Source of the DNA: Clostridia bacterium
GTDB lineage: Bacteria; Bacillota; Clostridia; Oscillospirales; Acutalibacteraceae
Assembly (NCBI GenBank): GCA_017516445.1
Contig: JAFXCZ010000002.1
Coordinates: 43,070-107,069 of the forward strand
DNA: 64,000 bases
Direction of reading: 5' to 3'
Positions 17,229 to 28,000 of this stretch are shown here, piece by piece (the first letter of the stretch is position 1; each line of letters opens with the position of its first letter). The notes under the pieces are model-generated. The model was not told the DNA's origin and did not search any database. It saw nothing but the letters and a program-made list of their open reading frames with translations. A program made the position numbers and the translations under genes.

Positions 17229-18521
17229 TTAATTTTGCATATATTTTTTTTGGTAATCGGTGACATCAACTACTGTATTTGTAAGTCTTGCTTCTTCTGC
17301 GGCGAAAGCGAGCAGGTGGTTTTTACAGGAAATTCCGATTTCACTTAGGTTTTGGGCGTCGATTTTATTGGTTATGTAATCGTAAAGCGAAATTAAAATT
17401 CCGTCATCGCCGCCGCCGTGACCTGATACAATGCTGTCGTCCTGAATGGGCAAATCAACCTTTAAATAACGGAACTCGCGGGTTGCAAAGTCATAAAAAT
17501 GGAATGCCTTGTCTGCATCGGCGCGCATATCTGCCATAAGCTCACCCTTGGTGCCCATAATACGAATATAACGTCCGCCGCGGTTGAATGCCGCCATTGT
17601 AAGCGTAGCAGTAATGCCGCCCTCAAATTCCATATTAACGGTTTGGTGGTCTACAACATTGTTATCGCATTTAAAAACGCAACGTCCGTATTCGCCTGTT
17701 TTAAGTGCCTCCATTACATCTTCGTCGGTGGGATTAGGGCGTTTTGTGGCAGCACGTCTGAACCAATCATTTTCCTTATCGTCATAGTAAAGCTTTATAG
17801 CGTTGTAATAACAGCTCTCAGCGTGGGGACAGCCGTCGGTACACCTTTGCGGTGCGCCTTTGGGGGCGTTTTCCTCTTTAAAATAGGTAAGCGAGCCGAA
17901 GGATTGAATTTTTTTACAGTCCTTGCCTATAAGCCACTGCAGAATATCAAGGTCGTGACAGCATTTTGCAAGTAACATAAAGGAGCTGCTTTCACTGTCG
18001 CGCCAAAGACCGCGTACATAGCTGTGGCTTTGGTGGATATTTCCTACGGCTTCGGTATGCTCTATGGTAATAATATCCCCAAGGATACCGTCGTCAATCA
18101 GCTTTTTAATACTGCTGAAAAAGCTTGTGTATCTTAAAACGTGGCATACTAAAACCTTTCTGCCTAATTCTTTAGCCTTTTTGTATATCGCCGCACATTC
18201 CTCGGCGGTGGGGGCAACTGGTTTTTCGAGCAAAAGGTCATAGCCTGCTTCCAATGCTTTAAGGGCTGGCTCTAAATGCTGTTGGTCCATTGTGGCAATA
18301 ACTGCAATATCGGCAAACTTAGGGATAGAGAGTATTTCCTGCCAGCTTTTAACACAATATTTATCTTCTATATTCTGGGTGAGCTTTATATCGTTTCTGC
18401 GTTTTTTAATGGGGTCTGCTACGCCTACAACCTTGAATTTTTGCGGCATTCTGGCAAAACCCTCGGTATAAATTTTTCCTCTGCTTCCAGCACCAATTAT
18501 TATTGCGGTTAGTTGCTTCAT
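17229..18521 (-). CDS. Gfo/Idh/MocA family oxidoreductase
   Basis: This 430-residue NAD(P)-dependent oxidoreductase has a Rossmann N-terminus (TAIIIGAGSRGKIY) and the family motif EKPVAPTAEECAAIY around residue 100. CCHDLDILQWLIG is the block that holds the catalytic His. A Cys-rich insertion around 230-260 (CTDGCPHAESC) is seen in some members. Family members act on sugars, inositols or sugar acids, or as retaining glycosidases; the substrate is unknown. I choose ATG 18521, preceded by GGGTGA, over GTG 18530. It is divergent from the AraC gene, a common regulator-target arrangement. Confidence 0.9.
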   Translation of the reverse strand: MKQLTAIIIGAGSRGKIYTEGFARMPQKFKVVGVADPIKKRRNDIKLTQNIEDKYCVKSWQEILSIPKFADIAVIATMDQQHLEPALKALEAGYDLLLEKPVAPTAEECAAIYKKAKELGRKVLVCHVLRYTSFFSSIKKLIDDGILGDIITIEHTEAVGNIHQSHSYVRGLWRDSESSSFMLLAKCCHDLDILQWLIGKDCKKIQSFGSLTYFKEENAPKGAPQRCTDGCPHAESCYYNAIKLYYDDKENDWFRRAATKRPNPTDEDVMEALKTGEYGRCVFKCDNNVVDHQTVNMEFEGGITATLTMAAFNRGGRYIRIMGTKGELMADMRADADKAFHFYDFATREFRYLKVDLPIQDDSIVSGHGGGDDGILISLYDYITNKIDAQNLSEIGISCKNHLLAFAAEEARLTNTVVDVTDYQKKYMQN

Positions 18522-18636
18522 CTTTTTCACCCGAAAACTGTATTTTTCTATTTATCTTGATTTTAGCAAAAAAATGTATTAAAATACATATCAAATAGAA
18601 TAAATCATCTTTGATTTTGTATAAACGGTGAATGTT

Positions 18637-19458
18637 ATGTATGAGTTTCAAAAAGTAGATAAAGGCTTTCGTATTACCTCGCTTTATACGGGGTTTTCGG
18701 CAACCCGTGAAAAAGGCTTTCATTTTGTAGGTGAAAACCACGATTTTTGGGAAATTGTATGTGTATTGGAAGGAAAATTGCTCGCGGCTGCGGATGAGCA
18801 GGTTTTTGTGCTTGAAAAAGGACAGGCTATAGTCCATAACCCTATGCAGTTTCATAATATAAGCTGTACACAGGAGTGCGGAACGGAATTTGCCATTTTC
18901 ACTTTTGAAGCTAAAAATATGCCTCAGCTACAAAATAAGGTATACCAAATTGAAGATTTGAGTGAGGTGTACGAGCTTTGCCGTCTTGCGAATAAGTATT
19001 TTTATTTTAAGGATGTTATTCATTTTGACGGCTTGAAGTACGACCTCAACCGCGCAATGCGTTTTGTAAAACGCTTAGAGCTGTTTATACTCAATCTGCA
19101 CGAAAGCGTTTCGGAGGATTATGTGCTTAAAACCGCATCAGCAAGGAATTATTTGTACATAGTACAGCTTTTAAATCAAAATCTGTCTAAAAGGCTTACT
19201 GTTAAGGAAATTGCTACACTTTGTAATATGAGTGCGGTGGGTGTGCAAAAAACCTTTGCTAAATATGCAGGCATAGGTGTAATGGAGTTTTTTAACCGCT
19301 TAAAGATTAAAAACGCCAAAATTCTTTTAGAAAAGGGTTGCTCGGTTAAAGAAACCGCGTTAATGCTCGGCTTTGAAGACCCTAACTACTTTAGTACAGT
19401 CTTCAAACGTATTACGGGAAACTCTCCGTTAAAAGAAAAAATAAAGCAAATTGACTGA
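18637..19458 (+). CDS. AraC family transcriptional regulator
   Basis: The 273-residue protein has an N-terminal cupin-like sensing domain (FWEIVCVLEGKL, GQAIVHNPMQFHNI). A C-terminal double helix-turn-helix (about 170-270) carries the typical end ALMLGFEDPNYFSTVFKRI. The usual P-x-x-[YF]R after SP is missing: it reads SPLKEKI. It is transcribed away from the Gfo/Idh gene with about 115 bp between starts, so it probably controls that gene and the dockerin-like protein. ATG 18637 fits the GGTGA ribosome site better than GTG 18628. Confidence 0.88.
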   Translation: MYEFQKVDKGFRITSLYTGFSATREKGFHFVGENHDFWEIVCVLEGKLLAAADEQVFVLEKGQAIVHNPMQFHNISCTQECGTEFAIFTFEAKNMPQLQNKVYQIEDLSEVYELCRLANKYFYFKDVIHFDGLKYDLNRAMRFVKRLELFILNLHESVSEDYVLKTASARNYLYIVQLLNQNLSKRLTVKEIATLCNMSAVGVQKTFAKYAGIGVMEFFNRLKIKNAKILLEKGCSVKETALMLGFEDPNYFSTVFKRITGNSPLKEKIKQID

Positions 19459-19464
19459 TTGTAT

Positions 19465-19494
19465 AAAAAGAACAGCGTTTTTGCTGTCCTTTTT
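19465..19494 (+). terminator. Terminator after AraC gene
   Basis: AAAAAG-AACAGC (19465-19476) pairs with GCTGT-CCTTTTT (19483-19494) apart from one mismatch, with T-rich 3' side. Confidence 0.6.
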
Positions 19495-19533
19495 GTAAAC
19501 TCGCCTAAAATTTGGAATGTAAACAAAAATGTA

Positions 19534-19562
19534 TTGTGAAATTTATAACGATGTGTTATAAT
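19534..19562 (+). promoter_or_regulatory. Promoter of the fumarase operon
   Basis: TTGTGA (19534-19539) and TATAAT (19557-19562) are spaced by 17 bp, about 48 bp before the start codon. Confidence 0.6.
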
Positions 19563-19609
19563 ACTCGTTAATACTTATCAATTTTTAATATTTTGTAAAG
19601 GATTTTGTT

Positions 19610-20452
19610 ATGCGTACAATAAATGTAAGCGAAATAACAGAGGCTATAGAAACGCTTTGCATAGAGGCAAATCTCTATTTGCCCGAGGATATAAAGTGTT
19701 CAATAATTGATAATTATGAAAAAGAAGACAGTCCGGTTGCTAAAAACGTGCTTTCAAATATCATAAAGAATTTTGAGATAGCAAAGGGGGAGGGAATCCC
19801 CATTTGTCAGGACACGGGAATGGCATGCGTTTTTCTGGAAATAGGTCAGGATGTGCATTTTACGGGCGGTAGCCTTACCGATGCCGTGAATGAGGGTGTC
19901 CGCCGCGGTTACATAAACGGCTGTTTGCGAAAATCTGTTGTTAAAGACCCTGTGCTTAGGGGAAATACAGGGGACAACACACCTGCTATGATTTATACAG
20001 AGATAGTTTTTGGAGATAAGGTTAAAATCACAGTAGCGCCTAAAGGCTTTGGCAGTGAGAATATGAGCCAGATAAAAATGCTCAAACCGTCCGACGGGGT
20101 AGAGGGTATTAAGGATTTTGTTTTAAAGGTTATAGAAGAAGCAGGTCCTAATCCTTGTCCGCCAATGGTGGTAGGCATAGGTATCGGCGGCACTTTTGAT
20201 AAGTGCGCACTGCTCGCTAAGAAGGCGCTTTTGCGCCCTGTTGACAGCCAAAACGGTGAGGAGTTTTATGCCGCCTTGGAAAATGAGCTGTTAGAAAAAA
20301 TCAATAGCACAGGTATAGGCCCACAGGGCTTTGGCGGTAGGACAACAGCCCTTTCGGTTAACATTGAAACAATGCCCACTCATATTGCGGGAATGCCTTG
20401 TGCGGTTAATATAAACTGCCACGTTACACGCCATAAAACAAGGGTGATTTAA
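19610..20452 (+). CDS. Fe-S fumarate hydratase, alpha subunit
   Basis: This 280-residue protein is the large subunit of a class I (oxygen-labile, [4Fe-4S]) two-subunit hydratase of the fumarase / L-tartrate dehydratase family. The cluster cysteines are in CQDTGMACVF (about 65), GGTFDKC (about 198) and the C-terminal NCHVTRH. Fumarase interconverts fumarate and malate. With no tartrate genes nearby, fumarase is the more likely role. The beta subunit follows after one base. Separate subunits are usual in anaerobic Clostridia, whereas E. coli FumA is a single chain. Confidence 0.92.
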   Translation: MRTINVSEITEAIETLCIEANLYLPEDIKCSIIDNYEKEDSPVAKNVLSNIIKNFEIAKGEGIPICQDTGMACVFLEIGQDVHFTGGSLTDAVNEGVRRGYINGCLRKSVVKDPVLRGNTGDNTPAMIYTEIVFGDKVKITVAPKGFGSENMSQIKMLKPSDGVEGIKDFVLKVIEEAGPNPCPPMVVGIGIGGTFDKCALLAKKALLRPVDSQNGEEFYAALENELLEKINSTGIGPQGFGGRTTALSVNIETMPTHIAGMPCAVNINCHVTRHKTRVI

Positions 20453-20453
20453 T

Positions 20454-21014
20454 ATGAAAAAAATAAATTTACCTTTAACAGAAGAAACGGCACTCTCTTT
20501 AAAGGCGGGCGATAGCGTTCTGCTTTCGGGGTATATTTATACCTCGCGTGATGCAGGGCATAAAAGAATGTGCGAGGCGCTAGCAAGGGGTGAAAAGTTA
20601 CCCTTTGATGCAAAGGATAGCGTTATTTATTACGTTGGTCCTACGCCGCAAAGGGACGGACATATAATCGGCTCGGCAGGGCCTACAACCTCCGGCAGAA
20701 TGGATGCCTATGCGCCTACCCTTATGCAAAAGGGTGTTCGCGGAATGATTGGCAAGGGCGAACGCAATGCCGAGGTTATAGAGGCAATAAAAGAATACAA
20801 ATGTGTTTATTTTGGTGCTATCGGCGGTGCAGGCGCGCTTTTGTCTAAGTGTGTTAAGTCTAACGAGGCAGTAGCTTACGAAGACTTAGGCGCTGAGGCT
20901 TTAAGAAAGCTTTATGTAGAGGATATGCCGCTTACGGTTATAGTTGACTGCTTTGGTAATAATCTTTATAGGATTGGAAGAGAAAATTATCTCAAAAACA
21001 ATTCGGGCTTTTGA
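20454..21014 (+). CDS. Fe-S fumarate hydratase, beta subunit
   Basis: This 186-residue subunit corresponds to the C-terminal half of class I fumarases. It contains the swivelling-domain motif [20 protein letters not shown] followed by [16 protein letters not shown] and GMIGKGER, which bind substrate. It is translated directly after the alpha subunit (one base apart) and should form a heteromer with it. Its stop lies next to the leader of the pyrophosphatase gene, which may be read through from this operon. Confidence 0.92.
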   Translation: MKKINLPLTEETALSLKAGDSVLLSGYIYTSRDAGHKRMCEALARGEKLPFDAKDSVIYYVGPTPQRDGHIIGSAGPTTSGRMDAYAPTLMQKGVRGMIGKGERNAEVIEAIKEYKCVYFGAIGGAGALLSKCVKSNEAVAYEDLGAEALRKLYVEDMPLTVIVDCFGNNLYRIGRENYLKNNSGF

Positions 21015-21058
21015 CCCTTTATAATATATACTATATACGATTTTTTAGGAGTGAAAGA

Positions 21059-23146
21059 ATGAAATTAGAAGTAATTTTAGTAATTGCTACCTTTGTGGGT
21101 GCTTTGTGCGCTTTGCTTTATGCAATAATCACTGCAAATCGTGTCTTAAAGTTCTCAGAGGGTACTGACAAAATGAAGAAAATAGCTTCCGCTATACGTT
21201 CGGGCGCGAATGCATATTTAAAAAGACAGTATAAGGTTGTTATAATTTTCTTCGCGTGTATGTTCGTTATTCTTATCGCTATGGCTGCGGCTAAAATGCT
21301 CACTTGGTATGTGCCGTTTGCTTTTGTTACAGGCGGATTTTTCTCAGCTTTATCGGGATATGTTGGTATGAAAATTGCCACTGCCGCTAATAGCAGAACT
21401 GCAAACGCTTGCAGAAGCGGTCTTAATAACGGTCTTCGTATCGCCTTTTCGGCAGGCTCGGTTATGGGCTTTACCGTAGTTGGCTTAGGTCTTTTGGATA
21501 TTTCAATCTGGTTTGGACTTTTGAAGTTTGTATTCGGCTGTAACGCAACCCAGATTACAAGCGCAATGCTTACCTTTGGTATGGGCGCTTCATCAATGGC
21601 TCTGTTTGCACGTGTGGGCGGCGGTGTTTTCACTAAGGCGGCTGACGTCGGTGCAGACTTGGTTGGTAAGGTTGAAGCCGGTATCCCCGAAGATGACCCG
21701 CGTAACCCCGCTGTTATTGCGGATAATGTAGGCGATAACGTAGGTGACGTTGCGGGTATGGGCGCCGACCTTTATGAGTCTTATGTAGGCGCAATAATTT
21801 CCGCGTCGGCTTTGGGTGTTGCGGCATTCGGTAATTTTAATGCTATGGCAATTCCAATGTTAATGGCAGCAATCGGTATAGTTTGTTCTGTAATAGGTAC
21901 TTTCCTTGTTCGCACTAAAGAGGGCGTAAGCCAAAAAGGTTTATTAAAGTCTTTAAGCCGCGGCACCAATTTCAGCGCAGTAGTTATCGCGGTTTTGGCA
22001 TTCCCCCTAATTTATTTTATATTAGGTAAAGAAAATATCGGTTTCTATTTTTCAACAATAGCAGGTCTTGCGGCGGGTGTGCTTATAGGTCAGTCTACCG
22101 AGCTTTTCACAAGCGAATCCTATAAACCTACACGTAAGCTTGCTGAAAAGAGCGAAACGGGCTCAGCTACAATTATTATAGGCGGTCTGTCCTTGGGTAT
22201 GCTTTCAACCGCTCTTCCGATAGTTATAATTGCGGTTTGTGTATTGGTAGCTTATGCTACAGCAGGCGGCTTTGGAGCCAACGGTGCTAACTTCGGTCTT
22301 TATGGTATTGCTTTAGCGGCTGTAGGTATGCTTTCTACCTTGGGTATTACCCTCGCTACAGATGCTTACGGCCCTGTTGCTGATAATGCAGGCGGTATAG
22401 CGCAAATGTCAGGTCTTGAGCCTGAGGTACGTGAGCGTACCGACGCGCTTGATGCTTTAGGTAATACAACTGCGGCTACAGGTAAGGGATTTGCAATAGG
22501 CTCTGCGGCGCTTACAGCCTTGGCACTTATGGCTTCTTACATAGACAAGGTTAAAGAGGTTGGCGGTACTGTTACTTCGTTCGACCTTATGAATCCTACC
22601 GTGCTTATAGGCTTGTTTGTGGGCGCTTGCTTACCGTTTGTATTTGCGGCGCTTACAATGGAATCTGTAGGTAAGGCAGCACAGTCTGTTGTGGTAGAGG
22701 TTCGCCGTCAATTCAGAGAAATTAAAGGCATTATGGAGGGCGAAGCAGACCCCGATTATGCAAAGTGTGTTGACCTTTGCACAAAGGCAAGCCTTAAAGA
22801 AATGGTGCTTCCCACAGTGGTTGCTATAGTAACACCTATAGCTGTAGGTATGATTTTGGGTGTAACAGGTGTTGTAGGTATGCTTGCAGGCGCTACAGCA
22901 AGCGGCTTCTTACTTGCAATATTTATGTCAAACTCAGGCGGTGCGTGGGATAACGCTAAGAAGTATATTGAATCGGGTGTTCACGGCGGTAAGGGCAGCG
23001 AACAGCACAAGGCGGCTGTTGTGGGCGATACCGTAGGCGACCCCTTTAAAGATACTTCGGGTCCTGCAATCAATATTCTAATTAAGCTTTTATCAATGGT
23101 GTCAATTGTATTTGCGGCACTTGTTGTAAACTTTAGTTTACTTTAA
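21059..23146 (+). CDS. hppA: Membrane-bound ion-translocating pyrophosphatase
   Basis: The 695-residue integral membrane protein has about 16 hydrophobic segments. It hydrolyses pyrophosphate and pumps H+ and/or Na+ outward, saving energy in anaerobes. The pyrophosphate site is visible as [11 protein letters not shown] (about residues 196-206), [20 protein letters not shown] and the C-terminal [24 protein letters not shown] (468-477) has Ala at the position that is Lys in K+-independent enzymes, pointing to the K+-dependent subfamily. H+ versus Na+ selectivity was not resolved. The start is ATG 21059 (TTAGGAG upstream); earlier in-frame codons reach back into the fumarase gene. Confidence 0.95.
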   Translation: MKLEVILVIATFVGALCALLYAIITANRVLKFSEGTDKMKKIASAIRSGANAYLKRQYKVVIIFFACMFVILIAMAAAKMLTWYVPFAFVTGGFFSALSGYVGMKIATAANSRTANACRSGLNNGLRIAFSAGSVMGFTVVGLGLLDISIWFGLLKFVFGCNATQITSAMLTFGMGASSMALFARVGGGVFTKAADVGADLVGKVEAGIPEDDPRNPAVIADNVGDNVGDVAGMGADLYESYVGAIISASALGVAAFGNFNAMAIPMLMAAIGIVCSVIGTFLVRTKEGVSQKGLLKSLSRGTNFSAVVIAVLAFPLIYFILGKENIGFYFSTIAGLAAGVLIGQSTELFTSESYKPTRKLAEKSETGSATIIIGGLSLGMLSTALPIVIIAVCVLVAYATAGGFGANGANFGLYGIALAAVGMLSTLGITLATDAYGPVADNAGGIAQMSGLEPEVRERTDALDALGNTTAATGKGFAIGSAALTALALMASYIDKVKEVGGTVTSFDLMNPTVLIGLFVGACLPFVFAALTMESVGKAAQSVVVEVRRQFREIKGIMEGEADPDYAKCVDLCTKASLKEMVLPTVVAIVTPIAVGMILGVTGVVGMLAGATASGFLLAIFMSNSGGAWDNAKKYIESGVHGGKGSEQHKAAVVGDTVGDPFKDTSGPAINILIKLLSMVSIVFAALVVNFSLL

Positions 23147-23153
23147 AGTAATA

Positions 23154-23197
23154 AAAATCTCTTACGGTGCATATACCGTAAGAGATTTTATTTTTTT
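23154..23197 (+). terminator. Terminator after hppA
   Basis: A 15-bp perfect stem (23154-23168 with 23175-23189) has a 6-base loop and is followed by ATTTTTTT. Confidence 0.92.
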
Positions 23198-23210
23198 GGA
23201 ATGTTTTATA

Positions 23211-23238
23211 TTGATTTATTCCAGAAATATGGTAAAAT
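23211..23238 (+). promoter_or_regulatory. Promoter of the phosphohexomutase gene
   Basis: TTGATT (23211-23216) and TAAAAT (23233-23238) are spaced by 16 bp; it is moderately close to consensus. Confidence 0.5.
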
Positions 23239-23270
23239 TAAATTAGGTAAAAAATTATTGAGGTGTTGTT

Positions 23271-24974
23271 ATGGTATTTGAAAAGTATAAACTCTGGAAG
23301 CAAAAAGCTGTGGCTGATATTGACCTTGTAAAAGAGCTTGAGATTATGAGCGAAGAGGATATAAACGATGCTTTTTATAAGGACTTGGAATTTGGCACAG
23401 CAGGTCTTCGCGGTGTTATAGGCGCAGGTACCAACCGTATGAATATTTATACTGTCGGTAAGGCTACACAGGGACTTGCGGCGTATGTAAATTCTATTAC
23501 TGAAAACGGTACTGTTGCAATTGCGTATGACAGCCGTATTAAATCAGATACATTTGCAAAATACACAGCCGAAATTCTTGCGGCAAACGGCGTTAAGGTT
23601 TACATATATAAGGAGCTTGCACCCGTACCGATGTTATCATTTGCGGTAAGGCACCTTAAATGTGATGCAGGTGTGGTTATAACTGCAAGCCACAACCCTG
23701 CAAAATATAACGGTTACAAGGCTTACGGACCTGACGGAAGTCAGCTAAGCCCTGAGGCTTCGGATTATGTGCTTGATATTATGAACAAGGTAGATATTTT
23801 CGACGGTGTAAAACGTATGGATTTTGATACCGCTTTAGCCGAGGGTAAGATTGAATACATAAGCGAAGAGGTAATTGAAAGCTATTTAGCAGAGGTTGAA
23901 AAGTGCCGAATTAATCCACAGCTTGATTTAAGTCAGCTTAATGTTATTTATTCTCCGCTTCACGGCAGCGGTAATAAGCCTGTAAGAGAAATACTCAAAA
24001 GAATAGGTGTTACTAATCTTACGGTAGTAACCGAGCAGGAGGAGCCCGACGGAAATTTCCCCACAGCGCCTTATCCTAACCCCGAAATTAAAGAGGCTTT
24101 TGCTTGTGCGTTAGAGCTTGCAAAGACAGTTAAGCCCGATATACTTTTTGCTACCGACCCTGACTGTGACCGCGTAGGCATTGCGGTACCTTGCGGTGAC
24201 GATTACCGTCTGTTCACAGGCAACGAGGTTGGCGTACTGCTTTTAGAATACATATTAAAATGCAAAAAGCAAAACAGCACACTGCCTAAAAATCCTGTAG
24301 GTGTTAAGACCATTGTTACTACCGAAATTTGCAAAAAAATTGCAAGTGATTACGGCTGTGAAATGCGTGATGTGCTGACAGGCTTTAAGTTTATAGGTGA
24401 GCAGATTGCTTTACTCGAAAAGGACGGCGAGGCTGACCGTTATATCTTGGGCTTTGAAGAAAGCTACGGATATTTGTCCCGCGGATATGTTCGCGATAAG
24501 GACGCTGTTAACGCTTCAATGCTTATTTGTGAAATGACCGCTTATTATAAAGCACAGGGTAAGGATTTAATAACTGTGTTAAATGATATTTATGAGAAGT
24601 ACGGCTACTGCCTTTGTGTTCAGAAAAGCTTTGCCTGTGAGGGACAAAGCGGTATGGCTAAAATCAAGGGCATTATGTCAGGTCTTCGTACCGATACACC
24701 AAAGGAAATTTGTGGTATTGCGGTAGGCGAATATAAGGACTATAAGGCTTCGCTTTGTGTGAATTTTGAAACAGGCAAAGAAGAGGTTATCAATCTTCCA
24801 AAGGCAGATGTGCTTTCTTTCGGGCTTTTGGACGGCAGTACAATAATTGTCCGTCCCTCCGGTACAGAGCCTAAGATTAAAATTTATGTAAACGCTGTAG
24901 GCGCTACCGAGGCCGAGGCTAATAAAAAGCGTGAAGACTTACTTGAAAGCGGAAGTGCTTTATTAGGATTTTAA
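23271..24974 (+). CDS. Phosphoglucomutase / phosphomannomutase
   Basis: This 567-residue alpha-D-phosphohexomutase interconverts hexose 1- and 6-phosphates, linking glycolysis to the ADP-glucose made by the glg operon. All four family blocks are present: the phosphoserine loop TASHNPAKYNGYK (about 140-152), the Mg site DPDCDRVGIA (about 300), the sugar loop GFEESYGY (about 400) and the C-terminal phosphate loop RPSGTEPKIKIY. Length and an N-terminal GTAGLRG fit the longer PgcA-like group. It is followed by only 36 bp before the giant secreted-protein gene. Confidence 0.94.
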   Translation: MVFEKYKLWKQKAVADIDLVKELEIMSEEDINDAFYKDLEFGTAGLRGVIGAGTNRMNIYTVGKATQGLAAYVNSITENGTVAIAYDSRIKSDTFAKYTAEILAANGVKVYIYKELAPVPMLSFAVRHLKCDAGVVITASHNPAKYNGYKAYGPDGSQLSPEASDYVLDIMNKVDIFDGVKRMDFDTALAEGKIEYISEEVIESYLAEVEKCRINPQLDLSQLNVIYSPLHGSGNKPVREILKRIGVTNLTVVTEQEEPDGNFPTAPYPNPEIKEAFACALELAKTVKPDILFATDPDCDRVGIAVPCGDDYRLFTGNEVGVLLLEYILKCKKQNSTLPKNPVGVKTIVTTEICKKIASDYGCEMRDVLTGFKFIGEQIALLEKDGEADRYILGFEESYGYLSRGYVRDKDAVNASMLICEMTAYYKAQGKDLITVLNDIYEKYGYCLCVQKSFACEGQSGMAKIKGIMSGLRTDTPKEICGIAVGEYKDYKASLCVNFETGKEEVINLPKADVLSFGLLDGSTIIVRPSGTEPKIKIYVNAVGATEAEANKKREDLLESGSALLGF

Positions 24975-25010
24975 TTGTTTATAAAAACTTTAGGTTAAGG
25001 GGGAATAAAA

Positions 25011-28000
25011 ATGTCAAAGCTTATTAAAAAGGCTATGGCTGTATTTCTTGCAGTATTAATGGTGGCTACAATGTTTACCGTTAATCTTACAGCACATGCT
25101 GACCAAACACAAACGGCGGATGTGTTAACCTTGGATACTCCTGTAACGGTTGAGGGTGCTAAAAGGTTTGCTTTTGTTGCACCTAAAACCGATGCGTATG
25201 TGTTCTACTCTACCAACGGTCAAGAGGCTGACCCGTATGTAGAACTGTATGACGCAGATGACGCATTAATTGCAGAGGGCGACGATATCCGTCAAGGTGA
25301 GTATGATTTTAAGGTAGGAACGCTTTTAACCGAGGGACAAACATATTATTTGAATGTAAACTCTTACGAAGAGGGTACCTATGATGTTAATGTTTCTTTG
25401 TCAAAGGTTTCAAGTGTTGAGTATATCGGCAATGAAATTGAGATTATCCAGCACGATAGCGATTACGGTAACTGGACATTAGATGGCAGTGATAGAAAGT
25501 ATTTTTGCTATTATATTGATGATCTTGCTTCAAAGAACGGAAAATTAAAGGTAACCCTTAAAAGCGGAGAAGTTAATGAATACACCTTTAGTGAAGCGGA
25601 TAAGGCGGGTTTTTATGTAGTATTTGACTATGTAAAATCAGCTGATGACGAGTGGAAATTAGGCTCCGATAATGAGGCTGTATTTTATTGTGACGGTGTA
25701 GCAGGCAAAGTTGATGTTACCTTAAATCCATCACCTGTTGAAAGTATAGAACTGCTTGAAAGTGATTTTGTTTTTGATGAGTATAACTCTAATAGCGGTT
25801 ATTGGCAGCCCAAGCCTTATTCGCAAATGACAATCGACTCGTATTTTTTCTATTATGAAACTTATAGAAGATTAAGCTCAATTAAAATCAAGGTAACTTA
25901 TGGTGATGACAGAGAAGAAATTATAAGCTATTATGATGAAAACCTTGAAAACACAGGTATTACATATACGGATTTTCAAGAGCAAAAGGAATGGGTGTAC
26001 GGCGGAAATAATGAAATTGTTATCAGCTATAAGGGTGCAACTGTAACTACTAATGCTACCTTGAATAAGTGTAACGTTGCATCTATAGATGTTTTAAATC
26101 CCGAGGTTTTTGAATATGAAGAGTATGACGGTAACTACGGCGGGTGGATAGATATAGAGGGCGAAGACGGTAAAAGACAAAAAAGCTTTTATTATAGCTT
26201 GGACCAAAAGCTACAATCGGTAAAGCTTAAGGTTACTTATACCGACGGCAGCTTTGAAGATGTTGATTATAACGAAAACTTTTTTATTGTGGATGATCAG
26301 CGTGTTAAATCCTTTGTGCCCGACGGCGATAACGAGGCGGTTATTTTATACAAGGGCGCAAGAAAAAGCGTAAATGTTAAAATCAATAAATCTTTGGTTG
26401 AGAAAATCGAGGTTTCCGAGTGCGATTTTGCCTATAACGAGGGTGACGCAGACCAAGGCTATTGGGAATGGGTCCGCGAAGAAAGAATTTGGATTTACCG
26501 TACCAGTGCAATTAATAACGCACTTAAGATAAAGGTGACCTATGAGAATGGCGATGAGGAAATAATCGGTTATTATGATGAAAATGGTAATCCAACCGGT
26601 ATAGTTTTAGGGGATGACCAATATTCAAAGCCTTGGACACCTGACGGTGAAAATGAATTAACCATTACCTACCGAGGAAAAAGTGATACAATTTCGATAG
26701 AAATTATACCAAGCCCTGTAAAATCCATAAAGGTTCATTCCTGCGATTATAAATTTATTAAAGAGGACGTGTCTGCAGGATATTGGCAAGAGCGTTGGGA
26801 TAACGAAACAGGTTCGAATCAGACTTATTTCTGGTATGAAGCTTGGAATGTGCTTAACAATATCAGCTTCGAGGTTGAATACCTTGAGGGTGGAAGTGAA
26901 ATTATTCCTTTTTGGAATGAAAATGGCGAGAATAACGGCTTTGATTGGTATACCGACCAATATCAAAATCCGTGGACAGTAGGCGGCGAAAATGCTATAA
27001 CCTTTACTTATAAGGGTAAACAGGTTGTTTATAACGCGGTTATAGAGGAAAGCCCCGTTAAATCTATAAGCATTGTTCCGTTTGATTATAAATTTATAGA
27101 AAAAGATTTGACATACGGTAGTTGGGATACGCGTTGGAATGATATTTTGCAAACACAAGAGCGTTATTTCTGCTATCATATTGACAATTTGCTTTGGAAC
27201 GTTTCGTTTAAGATAGAGTATACCGATGGTGAAACTGAAACTATCCCTTATTACAATGGGGATGGCAGCCAAAACGGCATATCTGCGTCTACAAATCAAG
27301 ACGAAAAGAGCTGGACAGTAGGCGGCGAAAACCCCATAACCTTTACTTATATGGGCAAGCAGACAGTTTACAATGCCGTTATAGAGGAAAGCCCAATAAA
27401 GTCAATAAGCATTGTTCCGTTTGAGTATAATTTTATTAAAGAAGATGTATCTCACGGCTACTGGGATACATATTGGAATAGCGAATTAGAGTGTGACGAG
27501 GATTATTTCCGATATGATATAAGCGAGTTGCTCTGGAAAATTAAGTTCGAGGTAGAGTATATCGGCGGTGAAACTGAAACTATCCCTTATTACAATGAAG
27601 ACGGTAGAGAAAATGGCTTTGGTTATTATTGCGACCAAGCTTCACAGCCGTGGACAGTTGGCGGTGCTAACGAAATAACCTTTGGCTATAAGGGCAAAGA
27701 GGTTGTTTATAATGCGGTTGTAGAAGAAAGCCCCGTTAAATCTATAAGCATTGTACCGTTTGAGTATAATTTTATTAAAGAAGATTTGTCTCACGGTAGC
27801 TGGGATACACGTTGGAATAGCGAATTAGAGTGTGATGAGGATTATTTCCGATATGATATAAGCGAGTTACTCTGGAAAATTAAGTTCGAGGTAGAGTATA
27901 CCGGCGGTGAAACCGAAACTATCCCTTATTATGATGAAAACGGTAATGAAAATGGTATAACCGCTTTAAACAGGCAGGAAGAAGAAAGCTGGACTGTAGG

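Noticed and set aside
26658-27299. 213-codon minus-strand frame
   Set aside because: It is antisense to Ig-like repeats of the giant gene, with no ribosome site.
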